Notes under the pieces: model-generated
Databases searched by the model: none
What the model was told of the DNA's origin: nothing
Seen by the model: only the letters and a program-made list of their open reading frames with translations
Made by a program: the position numbers and the translations under genes
Assembly (NCBI RefSeq): GCF_040548875.1
Contig: NZ_JBEPSJ010000001.1
Coordinates: forward strand, 1,240,001-1,304,000
Length of the DNA: 64,000 nucleotides
From: Conyzicola nivalis_A
GTDB taxonomy: Bacteria > Actinomycetota > Actinomycetes > Actinomycetales > Microbacteriaceae
Reading direction: 5' to 3'
In this document: one piece after another, positions 40,901-48,458 of the stretch
Position numbering within the stretch: the stretch's first letter is position 1
Layout of the letters: the number at the start of each line of letters is the position of its first letter

Positions 40901-41281
40901 GGCCTTCGCGTTGAACGCGGCGATGCCCATGTCCTCGATCTCGTGCTTCTCGGTGATGCCCAGCTGCCGCATGGCCTCGAGCTCGGCGGGAAGTCCGTGG
41001 GTGTCCCAGCCGAATCGGCGGTGCACCTGCTTGCCGCGCATCGTCTGGAAGCGGGGGAACAGGTCTTTGGCGTAGCCGGTGAGCAGGTGGCCGTAGTGCG
41101 GGAGGCCGTTGGCGAACGGCGGGCCGTCGTAGAACACCCACTCGTCTGCGCCCTCGCGGTTCTCGACCGATGCCAGGAACGTCTTGTCTGTCGCCCAGTA
41201 GGCGAGCATGCCCTCCTCTATCGAGGGGAAGTTCGGGCTCGCGGGAACGCCGACGGCATCGGAACTGCGGGGGTAGGACAT
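37949..41281 (-). CDS. ileS: Isoleucyl-tRNA synthetase, type 2 (eukaryote-like) class
   Basis: 1110 residues. The class I motifs are HYGH at 62-65 (PPFANGLPHYGHLL) and KMSKS at 642-646 (KMSKSLRNYPD). GWDTHGLP at 91-98 is the type 2 form (type 1 enzymes have GWDCHGLP). The CP1 editing domain lies between. The C-terminus lacks the zinc-binding Cys motif of type 1 enzymes. Type 2 IleRS enzymes tend to resist mupirocin. The gene is preceded by a T-box riboswitch that senses uncharged tRNA-Ile, so expression should rise when isoleucine is short. Confidence 0.96.
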   Translation of the reverse strand: MSYPRSSDAVGVPASPNFPSIEEGMLAYWATDKTFLASVENREGADEWVFYDGPPFANGLPHYGHLLTGYAKDLFPRFQTMRGKQVHRRFGWDTHGLPAELEAMRQLGITEKHEIEDMGIAAFNAKARESVLKYTGEWQEYVTRQARWVDFENDYKTLDISFMESVIWAFKQLHDKNLAYEGFRVLPYCWHDETPLSNHELRMDDDVYKMRQDQTVTVTFPLDGVKAEALGLTAVRALAWTTTPWTLPTNLALAVGPAVEYSVLPSGPLGGGDGAAEGVAEYMLASDTVAAYFKDLGYESADAAKEAVSRTVLGAELDGVKYDRLWDYYADADEYGTENAWQILVADYVATGEGTGIVHQAPAYGEDDQIVCAAAGIPVIISVDDGGKFLPNIEGVAGLQVFDANKPLTQQLRAEGRLVRVASYEHSYPHCWRCRNPLIYKAVSSWFVRVPEFRDRMGELNQEINWVPDNVKDGQFGKWIGNARDWSISRNRYWGSPIPVWKSDNPEYPRIDVYGSLGEIEADFGALPRNEKGEADLHRPFIDELTRPNPDDPTGQSTMRRIEDVLDVWFDSGSMPFAQVHYPFENRDFFEAHNPADFIVEYIGQTRGWFYTLHTLSTALFDRPAFKNVISHGIVLGSDGQKMSKSLRNYPDVSEVFDRDGADAMRWFLMSSSVIRGGNLVVTEEAIRESTRQFLLPLWSTYYFFTLYANASTGLSAGASATDGYEAQWRTDSTNVLDRYLLAKTRQLIEDVTDELEALDSPMAAAKLRDFGDVLTNWYVRRSRDRFWSGTDRDSFDTLYTVLETLTRVAAPLIPLVGDEIWRGLTAGRSVHLEDWPEASAFPKDDELVTVMDRVRAIASSGLSLRKAKSLRVRLPLAKLTVVSDDGAALGEFGDILLQELNVKAVDFAPLEADSFERFGIAKKLTVNSRAAGPRIGKQVQSVIKAAREGDWVQSGETVVVGGVELLPAEFELELTSADQANAIAFLADGGFVILDTETTPELEAEGLARDVIRVVQDTRKAAGLNVSDRISMTIRAESPADLASLAVFEATIAGDTLATQLALTLSDDPALDAATDSMVGSQRTVVIPDQYANTGVLVIDLWKAASVDV

Positions 41282-41284
41282 CTC

Positions 41285-41510
41285 ACTCCAGATCGGTTAG
41301 TCATCTGCTGAGGACGCCACCCGTTCGCACGGATCACGCGGTACCACCCCGCTTGCCGGTCGCCCACTTCGACTGGCTCAGTGACCGATCGACCGCTTAT
41401 CTTTGGCTGTGACGGGCCAGTCCCGGTCGGTTCTACTGTGGGCCGCGAGGCCCGGTTCTTCCGACGACTCCCCGGTGATTGCCGGATCGATGTCTGTGCG
41501 CCCATCCTAC
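41285..41510 (-). promoter_or_regulatory. Class II (translational, ultrashort stem I) T-box riboswitch, ileS leader
   Basis: On the minus strand the conserved T-box TGGTACCGCG lies at 41346-41337 inside GGGGTGGTACCGCGTG. About 140 nt upstream, CCGG(CAATCA)CCGG forms a short specifier hairpin whose loop holds the Ile codon ATC (41479-41477). A GGAG Shine-Dalgarno sits just before the ileS ATG, and the GTCCTCAGC upstream could pair with it. No U-run terminator is present, so control is most likely at translation initiation, as in mycobacterial ileS. Confidence 0.85.
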
Positions 41511-41611
41511 CGGCGAATCGAGGCGCCCGCCGAGGCGCGATCGTCAGCCGCCGTCGAACGGTGAGAAGACTCTCATGCCCGCCGCGCCCGCCGCTGCACG
41601 ACACTGGTGTG

Positions 41612-42151
41612 ATGCGTATCCTCGTCTTCACTCTCACCGCGGCGGTCGTCGTCGCGACCGTGGCGGCGGGGGCGATGAGCGTGGTCGCCGCGGTCGTTCC
41701 GGCGGAGGACTCGCTGGAGGTGCGCGGGGTGGCGCCGATCACGATCGTGCCGCCCGCGGCTGCGCCGACCGTCTCAGAGACCGCCGCGACTCCGACACCG
41801 CCGACGGATGCGCCCCCGGCTCCCCCCGCCGAGGCACCCGCGGTGCAGCCGGCTCCCGTAACGCCCGCGCCGGCGGCCGCCCCGGTTCCCGCACCGGCAC
41901 CCGCACCTGCACCCGCACCCGCGCGGGTTCCCGCGCCCGTCGCGGTGGAACCCGAGCCCCCGCACGAGGTCGGAGGGCACCCGGGCTGGACCCACGACGA
42001 CCACGACGGGGACGACGAATGGCACCACGACGACGGCTGGGACCGCGGCGAGTGGGACTCGGGCGATCACGAGTGGGGCGATCGCGAGTGGGGCGACGAC
42101 GACCGGGGCGATCACGAGTGGCGTCTCGACGGCGTCGACGACCACCGCTAG
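41612..42151 (+). CDS. Secreted Pro/Ala-rich and His/Asp/Trp-rich protein
   Basis: 179 residues from ATG 41612. A signal peptide or anchor (RILVFTLTAAVVVATVAAGA) is followed by ~75 residues of Pro/Ala-rich repeats (PAPAPAPAP) and a C-terminal ~55-residue tail of repeated acidic His/Trp units (DHEWGDREWGDD). The tail could bind divalent metal or be a flexible charged domain. No family is recognised. Its TAG shares CTAG with the stop of the convergent response-regulator gene, so the two overlap by 4 bp. Confidence 0.6.
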   Translation: MRILVFTLTAAVVVATVAAGAMSVVAAVVPAEDSLEVRGVAPITIVPPAAAPTVSETAATPTPPTDAPPAPPAEAPAVQPAPVTPAPAAAPVPAPAPAPAPAPARVPAPVAVEPEPPHEVGGHPGWTHDDHDGDDEWHHDDGWDRGEWDSGDHEWGDREWGDDDRGDHEWRLDGVDDHR

Positions 42152-42804
42152 CGCATCCGGTACCCCATGCCGCGCACCGTCTCAATGCGGTCGGCGCCGA
42201 GCTTCGCGCGCAGGTAGCGCACGTACACGTCGACGACGTTCGAGCCGGGGTCGAAGTCCAGCCCCCACACGCTGCTGAGCAGCTGTTCCCGGCTCAGTAC
42301 CTCGTCGGCGTGCGTGACGAACTCCTCCGCTAGTGCGAACTCACGCGCAGACAGGTCGACCTCGTAGTCGCCCACGATCGCGCGCCGGGTGATCGCGTCG
42401 AGGGTGAGGTCGCCGCGACTGAGGGTCGTGGTCACCTGCGAGGTCGCGTCGCGCAGCCTCAGCCGCACGCGGGCGAGCAGCTCGTCGAACCGGAACGGCT
42501 TCGGGATGTAGTCGTTGGCGCCGCCCTCGAGGCCGGCGACGGTGTCCTCCACCGTCGTGCGTGCCGTGAGCATGATCACCGGCATCGCGATCCCCTCGGC
42601 GCGCAGGGTGTCGAGCACCTCGAACCCGTCGACGACCGGGAGGCCCACGTCGAGCAGCAGCAGGTCATAGTCGCCCGTGCGGGCCGCGGCGAGCGCGCTC
42701 GCACCGTCGGCGACGACCGCGGTGGTGAAGCCTGCCGCGCGCAGGCCCTTGTCGACGAACAGCGCGATGCGTTGCTCGTCTTCGGCGATGAGGATGCCGC
42801 TCAT
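42148..42804 (-). CDS. OmpR/PhoB-family response regulator
   Basis: 218 residues from ATG 42804, overlapping the kinase stop (ATGA). Receiver domain with phospho-acceptor Asp52 (LLLLDVGLP), Lys in DYIPKPFRF. The C-terminal winged helix is intact (VDLSAREFALAEEFVTHADEVLSREQLL, SNVVDVYVRYLRAKLGAD, TVRGMGYRMR). It is paired with the histidine kinase directly upstream. Target genes are unknown; the convergent secreted protein is a possible but unproven target. Confidence 0.93.
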   Translation of the reverse strand: MSGILIAEDEQRIALFVDKGLRAAGFTTAVVADGASALAAARTGDYDLLLLDVGLPVVDGFEVLDTLRAEGIAMPVIMLTARTTVEDTVAGLEGGANDYIPKPFRFDELLARVRLRLRDATSQVTTTLSRGDLTLDAITRRAIVGDYEVDLSAREFALAEEFVTHADEVLSREQLLSSVWGLDFDPGSNVVDVYVRYLRAKLGADRIETVRGMGYRMR

Positions 42805-44279
42805 GGGGTTTCCGCCTTTTCGGGTTGCGGGAGAGGGTCGATCGGGACGACGATGCCGAACCGCGAACCGGCGCTCGACGAGGTGAGGGTCACCCGTCCG
42901 CCGTGGGCCTTCGCGATCTCGCGCACGATGGGGAGGCCGAGCCCCGAACCGCGGATGCCCCGCCCGGTGTCGGCTCGGCCGAAGCGTTCGAAGATGCGCT
43001 GTTCGGCGCCCCTCGGTATCCCGCTGCCGCGGTCGGCCACCCAGAACTCGACGCTGTCGTCGTCTGCCCGGCTGCCGAGTTCGATCCGCGACCCGGGCGG
43101 CGAGTATTTCGCGGCGTTGTCGACCAGCTGCAGCCAGCCCTGGGTGATGCGGCGCGCATCCAGCGAGGCGCTGAGGTGCGCCGTCGCGCCCAGCACCCAC
43201 TCGTGGTCGGGTATGCCGCTCGCCTTGGCGAAGACGTCGGCGGTCAGGTCGGACACGTCGACCGGCGCCCTGGCCAGGGTCATCCCCTGGGTCTCCGCGA
43301 GCGACTCGATGTCGTCCACCAGCCGGTTCATCCGGTCGAGCTCGTCGATCGCGAGGCCGCGGGTCGCCTCGACGTCGTCGGTGTTCGAGGCGTCGAGCAG
43401 CTCGAGGTGGCCGCGCACGATGGTGATCGGGGTCTTGAGCTCGTGCCGCACGTCGTCGAGCAGTCGGCGCTGGCTGGTCATGGCCCTGTCGAGCCGACCG
43501 AGCATGTCGTTCACGGTCTCGGTGAGGGCGGAGATGTCGTCGTGGCCGACGACCGGGATTCTCGCCCCGCGGTCGCTCGCGGTGATCTGCGAGGCCGCGA
43601 TGCTGAGCTGGTGCAGCGGTCGCAGCAGCCGTCCCGCGACGAACCAGCCGACCAGGCCGATCGCGACGAGGGTGCAGGCCGCGACGACCGCGTAGGTGCC
43701 GAACGCCGCGCGTAGCTCCCCCAGTGCGGCGTCGAGGTCGACCGCGGCGACGTACACCGCCGGATTCGGATCACCCTCGATGGCGATCGGCGTCGCGATG
43801 TAGCGCACCGTGCCGACGTCCAACATGGCGGTACCCATGTGGATGGCGCCGTCCTGGGTCTCGCGCACCACGCGGTCGACGAACTCGGGGTCGTCTTCGA
43901 GGTGGAACGCGATCTCGACGCCGGGCACGAGCGTCGCCTCGCCGTCGACGATCCCCAGCGCGCTCTCGTTGCGGCCGGGGATGACCCGGGCGAGCACCGC
44001 CTCCAGCGCCTCTGCGGTGGTCGCGAAGTCGGTCGTCGGAGGCGTCTCGGCGCCGGGGTCGGCCGGCACCACCGCGGACTCCCCGGTGACGACGAAACGA
44101 GCGGACTCCACATGGGCCAACAAGAGGGCGTCGATCTGGCCGTGGATGCGGTCGCGCTGCACGAGAAACGACGTGATGCCGGCGACCGACATTCCGATGA
44201 AGGCCACCAGCAGAATCGACGTGAGAATGCGCGATCGCACCGACCACCGTGGTGCGCGCATTCTACGCGGGCGACTCAT
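42801..44279 (-). CDS. Sensor histidine kinase
   Basis: 492 residues. Membrane segments at about 18-40 (ILTSILLVAFIGMSVAGITSFL) and ~200-220 (YAVVAACTLVAIGLVGWFVAG) flank a ~150-residue extracytoplasmic sensor domain. A HAMP domain follows, then the HisKA motif RHELKTPITIVRGHLELL with His279, and N, G1 and G2 boxes (LQLVDNAAKYSPPG, VADRGSGIP, GLGLPIVREIAKAHGG). It phosphorylates the regulator encoded 4 nt overlapping downstream. Signal unknown. Confidence 0.93.
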   Translation of the reverse strand: MSRPRRMRAPRWSVRSRILTSILLVAFIGMSVAGITSFLVQRDRIHGQIDALLLAHVESARFVVTGESAVVPADPGAETPPTTDFATTAEALEAVLARVIPGRNESALGIVDGEATLVPGVEIAFHLEDDPEFVDRVVRETQDGAIHMGTAMLDVGTVRYIATPIAIEGDPNPAVYVAAVDLDAALGELRAAFGTYAVVAACTLVAIGLVGWFVAGRLLRPLHQLSIAASQITASDRGARIPVVGHDDISALTETVNDMLGRLDRAMTSQRRLLDDVRHELKTPITIVRGHLELLDASNTDDVEATRGLAIDELDRMNRLVDDIESLAETQGMTLARAPVDVSDLTADVFAKASGIPDHEWVLGATAHLSASLDARRITQGWLQLVDNAAKYSPPGSRIELGSRADDDSVEFWVADRGSGIPRGAEQRIFERFGRADTGRGIRGSGLGLPIVREIAKAHGGRVTLTSSSAGSRFGIVVPIDPLPQPEKAETP

Positions 44280-44311
44280 GGCACCAGTATGGAGCGTGAC
44301 AGACTCGAGAA

Positions 44312-45244
44312 ATGGCCCCTTCCATTAGAGATGAGAGCACTCTCACGGTCGTCGTCGCGTTCGCCGCGAACCTGCTGATCGCCGTCGCGAAGAGCATCGC
44401 CGCGCTCCTCACCGGCTCGGCATCGATCGCCGCCGAGGTCGCGCACTCCTGGGCCGACACCGGCAACGAGGTATTCCTGTACGTAGCGGAACGCAGGTCG
44501 GCCCGCGAGAAGGACGCGACGCATCCACTCGGCTACGGACGCGAGGCCTACGTCTGGTCGATGTACGCGGCATTCGGGCTGTTCGCGGCGGGCGCGGCGG
44601 TGTCGATCCTGCACGGGGTGCAGAGCCTCGTCGACCCGGAGCCCGCCACCGACTGGGCAGTCGCGTACGCGGTGCTCGCCGTCGCCTTCGCACTGGAGGC
44701 GGTCTCGTTCGTACGCGCCTACCGGCAGGCGCGCACTGCGGCTCGCGAGCGCGGCTCGGGAACGCTGCAGTCCGTGCTGGCGAGCTCGAACCCGACCCTG
44801 CGCGCCGTGTTCGCCGAGGACGCAGCCGCCCTCATCGGTCTGGTCATCGCCTTCCTGGGCGTTCTCCTGCACCAGGTCACGGGCTCGCCCGTCTACGACG
44901 CGGTCGGATCGATCCTGGTCGGGGTGCTGCTCGGCGTGGTCGCCGTCGTGCTGATCAACCGCAACCGGCGGTTCCTGGTCGGGCAGGAGACGGATCCGGC
45001 CGTCTCGCGCAGCATGGTCGAGTTCCTGGCCGCCCGCCCCGAGATCGAGCGGGTCACCTACCTGCACCTCGAGTTCGTCGGGGCGAGCCGCGTGTTCCTC
45101 GTGGCGGCGGTCGACCTGGTCGGCAACGCGACCGAGTCGAGTGTCGCGGTCGCCCTGCGCGCGGTCGAGGCCGAGCTCGAGCGCAATCCGCACATCGAGA
45201 AGGCGGTGCTGACGCTCGCGGTGGCCGAGGACGCGTCGTTGTGA
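44312..45244 (+). CDS. Cation diffusion facilitator (CDF) transporter
   Basis: 310 residues. Transmembrane metal-site motifs HSWADTGN (HxxxD, helix II) and FAEDAAALIG (ExxxD-like, helix V) are present, with five to six helices and a cytoplasmic C-terminal ferredoxin-like domain (EIERVTYLHLEFVGASRVFLVAAVDL). CDF proteins export Zn2+, Mn2+, Fe2+ or Co2+ by proton antiport. The His/Asp helix-II pattern favours Zn or Fe but is not decisive. It is divergent from the histidine kinase, 32 bp apart. Confidence 0.88.
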   Translation: MAPSIRDESTLTVVVAFAANLLIAVAKSIAALLTGSASIAAEVAHSWADTGNEVFLYVAERRSAREKDATHPLGYGREAYVWSMYAAFGLFAAGAAVSILHGVQSLVDPEPATDWAVAYAVLAVAFALEAVSFVRAYRQARTAARERGSGTLQSVLASSNPTLRAVFAEDAAALIGLVIAFLGVLLHQVTGSPVYDAVGSILVGVLLGVVAVVLINRNRRFLVGQETDPAVSRSMVEFLAARPEIERVTYLHLEFVGASRVFLVAAVDLVGNATESSVAVALRAVEAELERNPHIEKAVLTLAVAEDASL

Positions 45245-45340
45245 CGGGCGACGGATGCCACGGACCCGCGAGCTGTCACCAAGGAGGCCGTTACCCGCCG
45301 AATCGGCCCCGTTCGCGACAAGTCGCGCGCGCCGTCAGGG

Positions 45341-46342
45341 TCACGCGCCGACCGACGCCGCGCGCTCGCGGAAGCCGTTGATCAGGGCGGCGGCAGACTC
45401 GGCGTCGTCCACCGTGACCACGATCGTGCGTCCCCGCGCGCGACTGACCTCGAGGGCCTCGCCGGAGCGCACCACCACGCCGATGCGACCCTTCGAGCCC
45501 CAGCGCACACCCCAGCCGCCGAAGTCGCCGAGCGGCGACACCTGAGTCACTCGGGCCGACTCGATCTGGCCGATGGGCACCGTGAACCGCGGCAAGCCGA
45601 GCAGCGAGCGCACGGTGAAGCCGGCCGAGCTCACCCGCACCCGCCAGAACGAGGTGCCGACGGCCGCCATCACCAGCAGCGCGGCGATGAGGAGGGTGCT
45701 CCAGTAGGGCTCCCCGCTAGCGGCCAGAGCGACGGTGACGACACCGAGCAGCAGGAGGATGCCGCCGAACAGCGCCGCGAACAGCCACGACTGCGGTGCA
45801 GTGCTGCGCGACCAGACCGCGCGTTCCCGCGTCGCGAGCCCGAGCGCGGGCGTCGCCGCCTCGTCGTGGTCGACGAAGGGGGCGCGGGGCGCGAGGAGCG
45901 CCGCGGGCACCGCGAGCACCAGGCCTCCCACGGCGCCGGCGAGCAGCCACAGCCCGACGCCGGCTCCGTCGCCCACGTCGCGTGCGTCGGCGAGACCGAG
46001 CTGCATGTACACCGAGCCCACGACGCTCACGGTGATGAGCGTCGACAGCCAGACGCTCGTTCCGAGCACCGTGCGCGTGTACGCTCCCGCACTTTGGAAC
46101 AGGGTGGCGAGTGTCACGATCGCGCCGAATCCCGCGGCGATGCCGCCGATCATCAGAGCGAGCCCGGGCAGGCTGCCGAATCCGTCGGGCTCTCCCGAGC
46201 CGTTCCAGTGGATCGCGAGGGGCTCTGGCAGGTCTGCCGACCACGACAGCATGACGACGATGCCGACGGCCGCGATGACGACCGGGACTACGGCGGCGAT
46301 CACGACGATGCGCAGCCGCTCGGCGGGGGTGTAGTCGTTCAT
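45341..46342 (-). CDS. DUF1648-type membrane protein
   Basis: 333 residues. Six or more hydrophobic segments; the N-terminal part (LPEPLAIHWNGSGEPDGFGSLPG) is the DUF1648 signature. The C-terminal part has a PH-like region (RFTVPIGQIESARVTQVSPLGDFGGWGVR). ATG 46342 shares one base with the GntR regulator stop (TGATG), so they form a two-gene operon, a common pairing. The protein may act in envelope stress, but its function is unknown. Confidence 0.82.
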   Translation of the reverse strand: MNDYTPAERLRIVVIAAVVPVVIAAVGIVVMLSWSADLPEPLAIHWNGSGEPDGFGSLPGLALMIGGIAAGFGAIVTLATLFQSAGAYTRTVLGTSVWLSTLITVSVVGSVYMQLGLADARDVGDGAGVGLWLLAGAVGGLVLAVPAALLAPRAPFVDHDEAATPALGLATRERAVWSRSTAPQSWLFAALFGGILLLLGVVTVALAASGEPYWSTLLIAALLVMAAVGTSFWRVRVSSAGFTVRSLLGLPRFTVPIGQIESARVTQVSPLGDFGGWGVRWGSKGRIGVVVRSGEALEVSRARGRTIVVTVDDAESAAALINGFRERAASVGA

Positions 46343-46689
46343 CAGTAGGCCTCTCTGATCATTGCGGCGAGCGCCGCCGGTGAAAGCTCGAGTCGCTTCG
46401 CCTCGGCGACGAGGGCGGGAAGCATGGCTGCCAGCTCGGCGTACTCCCGTGCGCGGTCGGTGACGACGGCGCCCCTCCCCCTCCGCAGGTCGATGAGCCC
46501 CTCGTCGCGCAGCACCTGGTAGGCGTGCAGCACGGTGTGCACGTTGAGTTCGAGCGACCCGGCCAGCTCACGCGCCGAGGGCAGACGCTCACCGGCCGCG
46601 AGCCCGCCGCGCACCACCTCCGACCGCACGGAGGCGGCGAGCTGATCGAACAGCGGGATGGGCGACGCGGGGTCGACACGAATGAGCAT
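46342..46689 (-). CDS. GntR-family regulator, YtrA subfamily
   Basis: 115 residues. The winged helix IPLFDQLAASVRSEVVRGGLAAGERLPSARELAGSL is followed by a short helical C-terminus, typical of small YtrA-type repressors. The gene starts 14 bp before a perfect 21-bp inverted repeat that overlaps its probable promoter, and it controls the co-transcribed DUF1648 membrane protein. The effector is unknown. Confidence 0.9.
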   Translation of the reverse strand: MLIRVDPASPIPLFDQLAASVRSEVVRGGLAAGERLPSARELAGSLELNVHTVLHAYQVLRDEGLIDLRRGRGAVVTDRAREYAELAAMLPALVAEAKRLELSPAALAAMIREAY

Positions 46690-46702
46690 GGCTCCATACT
46701 AA

Positions 46703-46723
46703 TGTTCTAGTTGCACTAGAACA
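46703..46723. promoter_or_regulatory. Perfect inverted repeat at the GntR promoter (autoregulatory operator)
   Basis: The 8-bp arms TGTTCTAG and CTAGAACA are separated by TTGCA. The site lies 14 bp upstream of the GntR start and overlaps a likely -35/-10 region on the minus strand. The length and symmetry fit operators of YtrA-subfamily regulators. Confidence 0.75.
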
Positions 46724-46762
46724 AGTGCGGCACCCGTATAGATCAGCGCGTCTGGTAGCGCA

Positions 46763-47719
46763 CTAGCCCGCGAAACGGTCGGTCGCCTCGATGAGCGCCG
46801 ACAGGATGCCGGGCTCGTCGAACGAGTGGCCAGCGTCGGGGATCAGATAGAACTCCGCATCGGGCAGCGCCTTGTGCAACTCCCACGCCGTGACCGGGGG
46901 CGTGCAGATGTCGTAGCGACCCTGCACGATCACCGTCGGGATGCCGCGCAGCAGGTGGGCGTTCGCGAGCAGTTGGCCGTCGTCCATCCATCCCTTGTTG
47001 ACGAAGTAGCTGTTCTCGATGCGCGCGAACGCCAGGGCGAATCTCGGGTCGGTGAACGTGTCGACGAGCTCGGGATGCGGCAACAGCGTGATCGCGCTCG
47101 ACTCCCAGCGCGACCAGGCGACGGCGGCGGGCAGGTGCACGGCCGGGTCGGGGTCGTTGAGCAGGCGGTGGTACGCCTTGATGAAGCTCCCGCGGTCGTC
47201 GACGGCGACCTGCTCGACGTACTGCTCCCACACGTCGGGGAAGATCTGTCCGGCCGGCCCCTCGTAGAACCAGTCCAGCTCGCTCTGCCGCAGAGTGAAG
47301 ATGCCGCGCAGCACCAGCTCCGTCACGCGCTGCGGGTGCTTCTGGGCGTAGGCGAGCGCGAGGGTGCTGCCCCACGATCCGCCGAAGACCTGCCAGCGGT
47401 CGATGCCGAGCGCCTCGCGCAGCCGCTCGAGGTCGGCGACGAGGTGCCAGGTGGTATTGACCGACAGGTCATAGTCTGCGCTCGACGCGTGCGGCAGGCT
47501 CTTGCCCGATCCGCGCTGGTCGAAGAGCACGATGCGGTATTTGGCCGGGTCGAAGGCGCGGCGGTGCCGGGGCCCGGTCTCGCCACCCGGACCGCCGTGC
47601 AGGAACACGACGGGCTTGCCCTGCGGGTTGCCGGACGTCTCCCAGTAGACGCTCTGCCCGTCTCCGACGTCGAGCATGCCGGTGTCGTACGGTTCGATCT
47701 CGGGGTAGTAGGTGCGCAT
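46763..47719 (-). CDS. pip: Proline iminopeptidase
   Basis: 318 residues from ATG 47719. Family S33 hallmarks: HGGPGGETGP (oxyanion HGGPG), FDQRGSGKS, nucleophile elbow FGGSWGSTLALAYA, Asp in QGRYDICTPP and His in DAGHSFDE. It releases N-terminal proline from peptides. Cytoplasmic; no signal peptide. Confidence 0.95.
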   Translation of the reverse strand: MRTYYPEIEPYDTGMLDVGDGQSVYWETSGNPQGKPVVFLHGGPGGETGPRHRRAFDPAKYRIVLFDQRGSGKSLPHASSADYDLSVNTTWHLVADLERLREALGIDRWQVFGGSWGSTLALAYAQKHPQRVTELVLRGIFTLRQSELDWFYEGPAGQIFPDVWEQYVEQVAVDDRGSFIKAYHRLLNDPDPAVHLPAAVAWSRWESSAITLLPHPELVDTFTDPRFALAFARIENSYFVNKGWMDDGQLLANAHLLRGIPTVIVQGRYDICTPPVTAWELHKALPDAEFYLIPDAGHSFDEPGILSALIEATDRFAG

Positions 47720-47739
47720 CGATCCAGAATACTGAGCGG

Positions 47740-48378
47740 CTAGAAGGTGTTGCCCCGGGCGACGCTCTCGAACGCGGCCCGGATGCCAGGGAAGATCACA
47801 TCGACGCTCTCGGCGACGTACCCCTCGAGCGGCGACCGCCCGATGCCGTCCCGCGCCCAGGTGATCCAGGCAGCGGCGACCGCTCCGGCGAGGGCGTTCG
47901 CCGCGGTGCGCACGAGGAGGTCGTCGCGGTGGCGTGCGCCGCGGGCCGAGAGGAAATCGGCGAACACGCTCGCCTGCGTCGCGATGCGCACGAGACCGGA
48001 TTGCACGATCTCGTCTGCGGCGCCCATCACCTCCGTCTGGGTGAGCGCGAGCGGCACGCGCCGTTCGTCGAAGCCGGCGGCCAGTTCGAGGATGACGTCG
48101 CGTATCGATTCGAGAGAGCCGGTGGCGGATGCCGCGGCGCACGCGGCCCGCAGGGAGTCGTTCGCCCGGTCGACCTCGAACCAGAGCAGATCGCTCTTAG
48201 CGCCGAAGTAGTTGAAGAACGTGGCGCGGCTCACTCCGGCCCGGGTGGTGATCTGGTCGATGGTCGTGCCGACGTAGGTGTTCTCGATGAACAGCTCCGC
48301 CGCGGCATCCTCTATCAGCTGCCTCGACGAGACCTTCGGGCGCCCCACTCCGGCCGTCTGGCCTGCACTGGTCTGCAC
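47740..48378 (-). CDS. TetR-family regulator
   Basis: 212 residues from GTG 48378, with GGGGAG upstream; the longer frame begins at TTG 48417 without a ribosome site and overlaps the promoter. The N-terminal helix-turn-helix is TTIDQITTRAGVSRATFFNYFGAK. The C-terminal domain is a typical ligand pocket without known motifs. The gene is divergent from a peptide-type ABC transporter (80-bp gap), so it probably controls that transporter and itself. An imperfect 16-bp palindrome centred on GTAC (48400-48415) lies in the gap. Confidence 0.88.
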   Translation of the reverse strand: MQTSAGQTAGVGRPKVSSRQLIEDAAAELFIENTYVGTTIDQITTRAGVSRATFFNYFGAKSDLLWFEVDRANDSLRAACAAASATGSLESIRDVILELAAGFDERRVPLALTQTEVMGAADEIVQSGLVRIATQASVFADFLSARGARHRDDLLVRTAANALAGAVAAAWITWARDGIGRSPLEGYVAESVDVIFPGIRAAFESVARGNTF

Positions 48379-48399
48379 GATGCTCCCCGCCGTGATTAG

Positions 48400-48415
48400 A
48401 TACTGTACTGAGTCC
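48400..48415. promoter_or_regulatory. Imperfect palindrome in the TetR/ABC divergent promoter
   Basis: GACTCAGT and ACAGTATC (minus strand) form half-sites around a central GTAC that match at 5 of 8 positions each. It sits in the only shared regulatory gap, between TetR (start 48378) and the ABC binding-protein gene (start 48459). Confidence 0.3.
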
Positions 48416-48458
48416 AAAAACTAGGCTACTCACCTCGAATAGAACGAGAAAGACCGCC

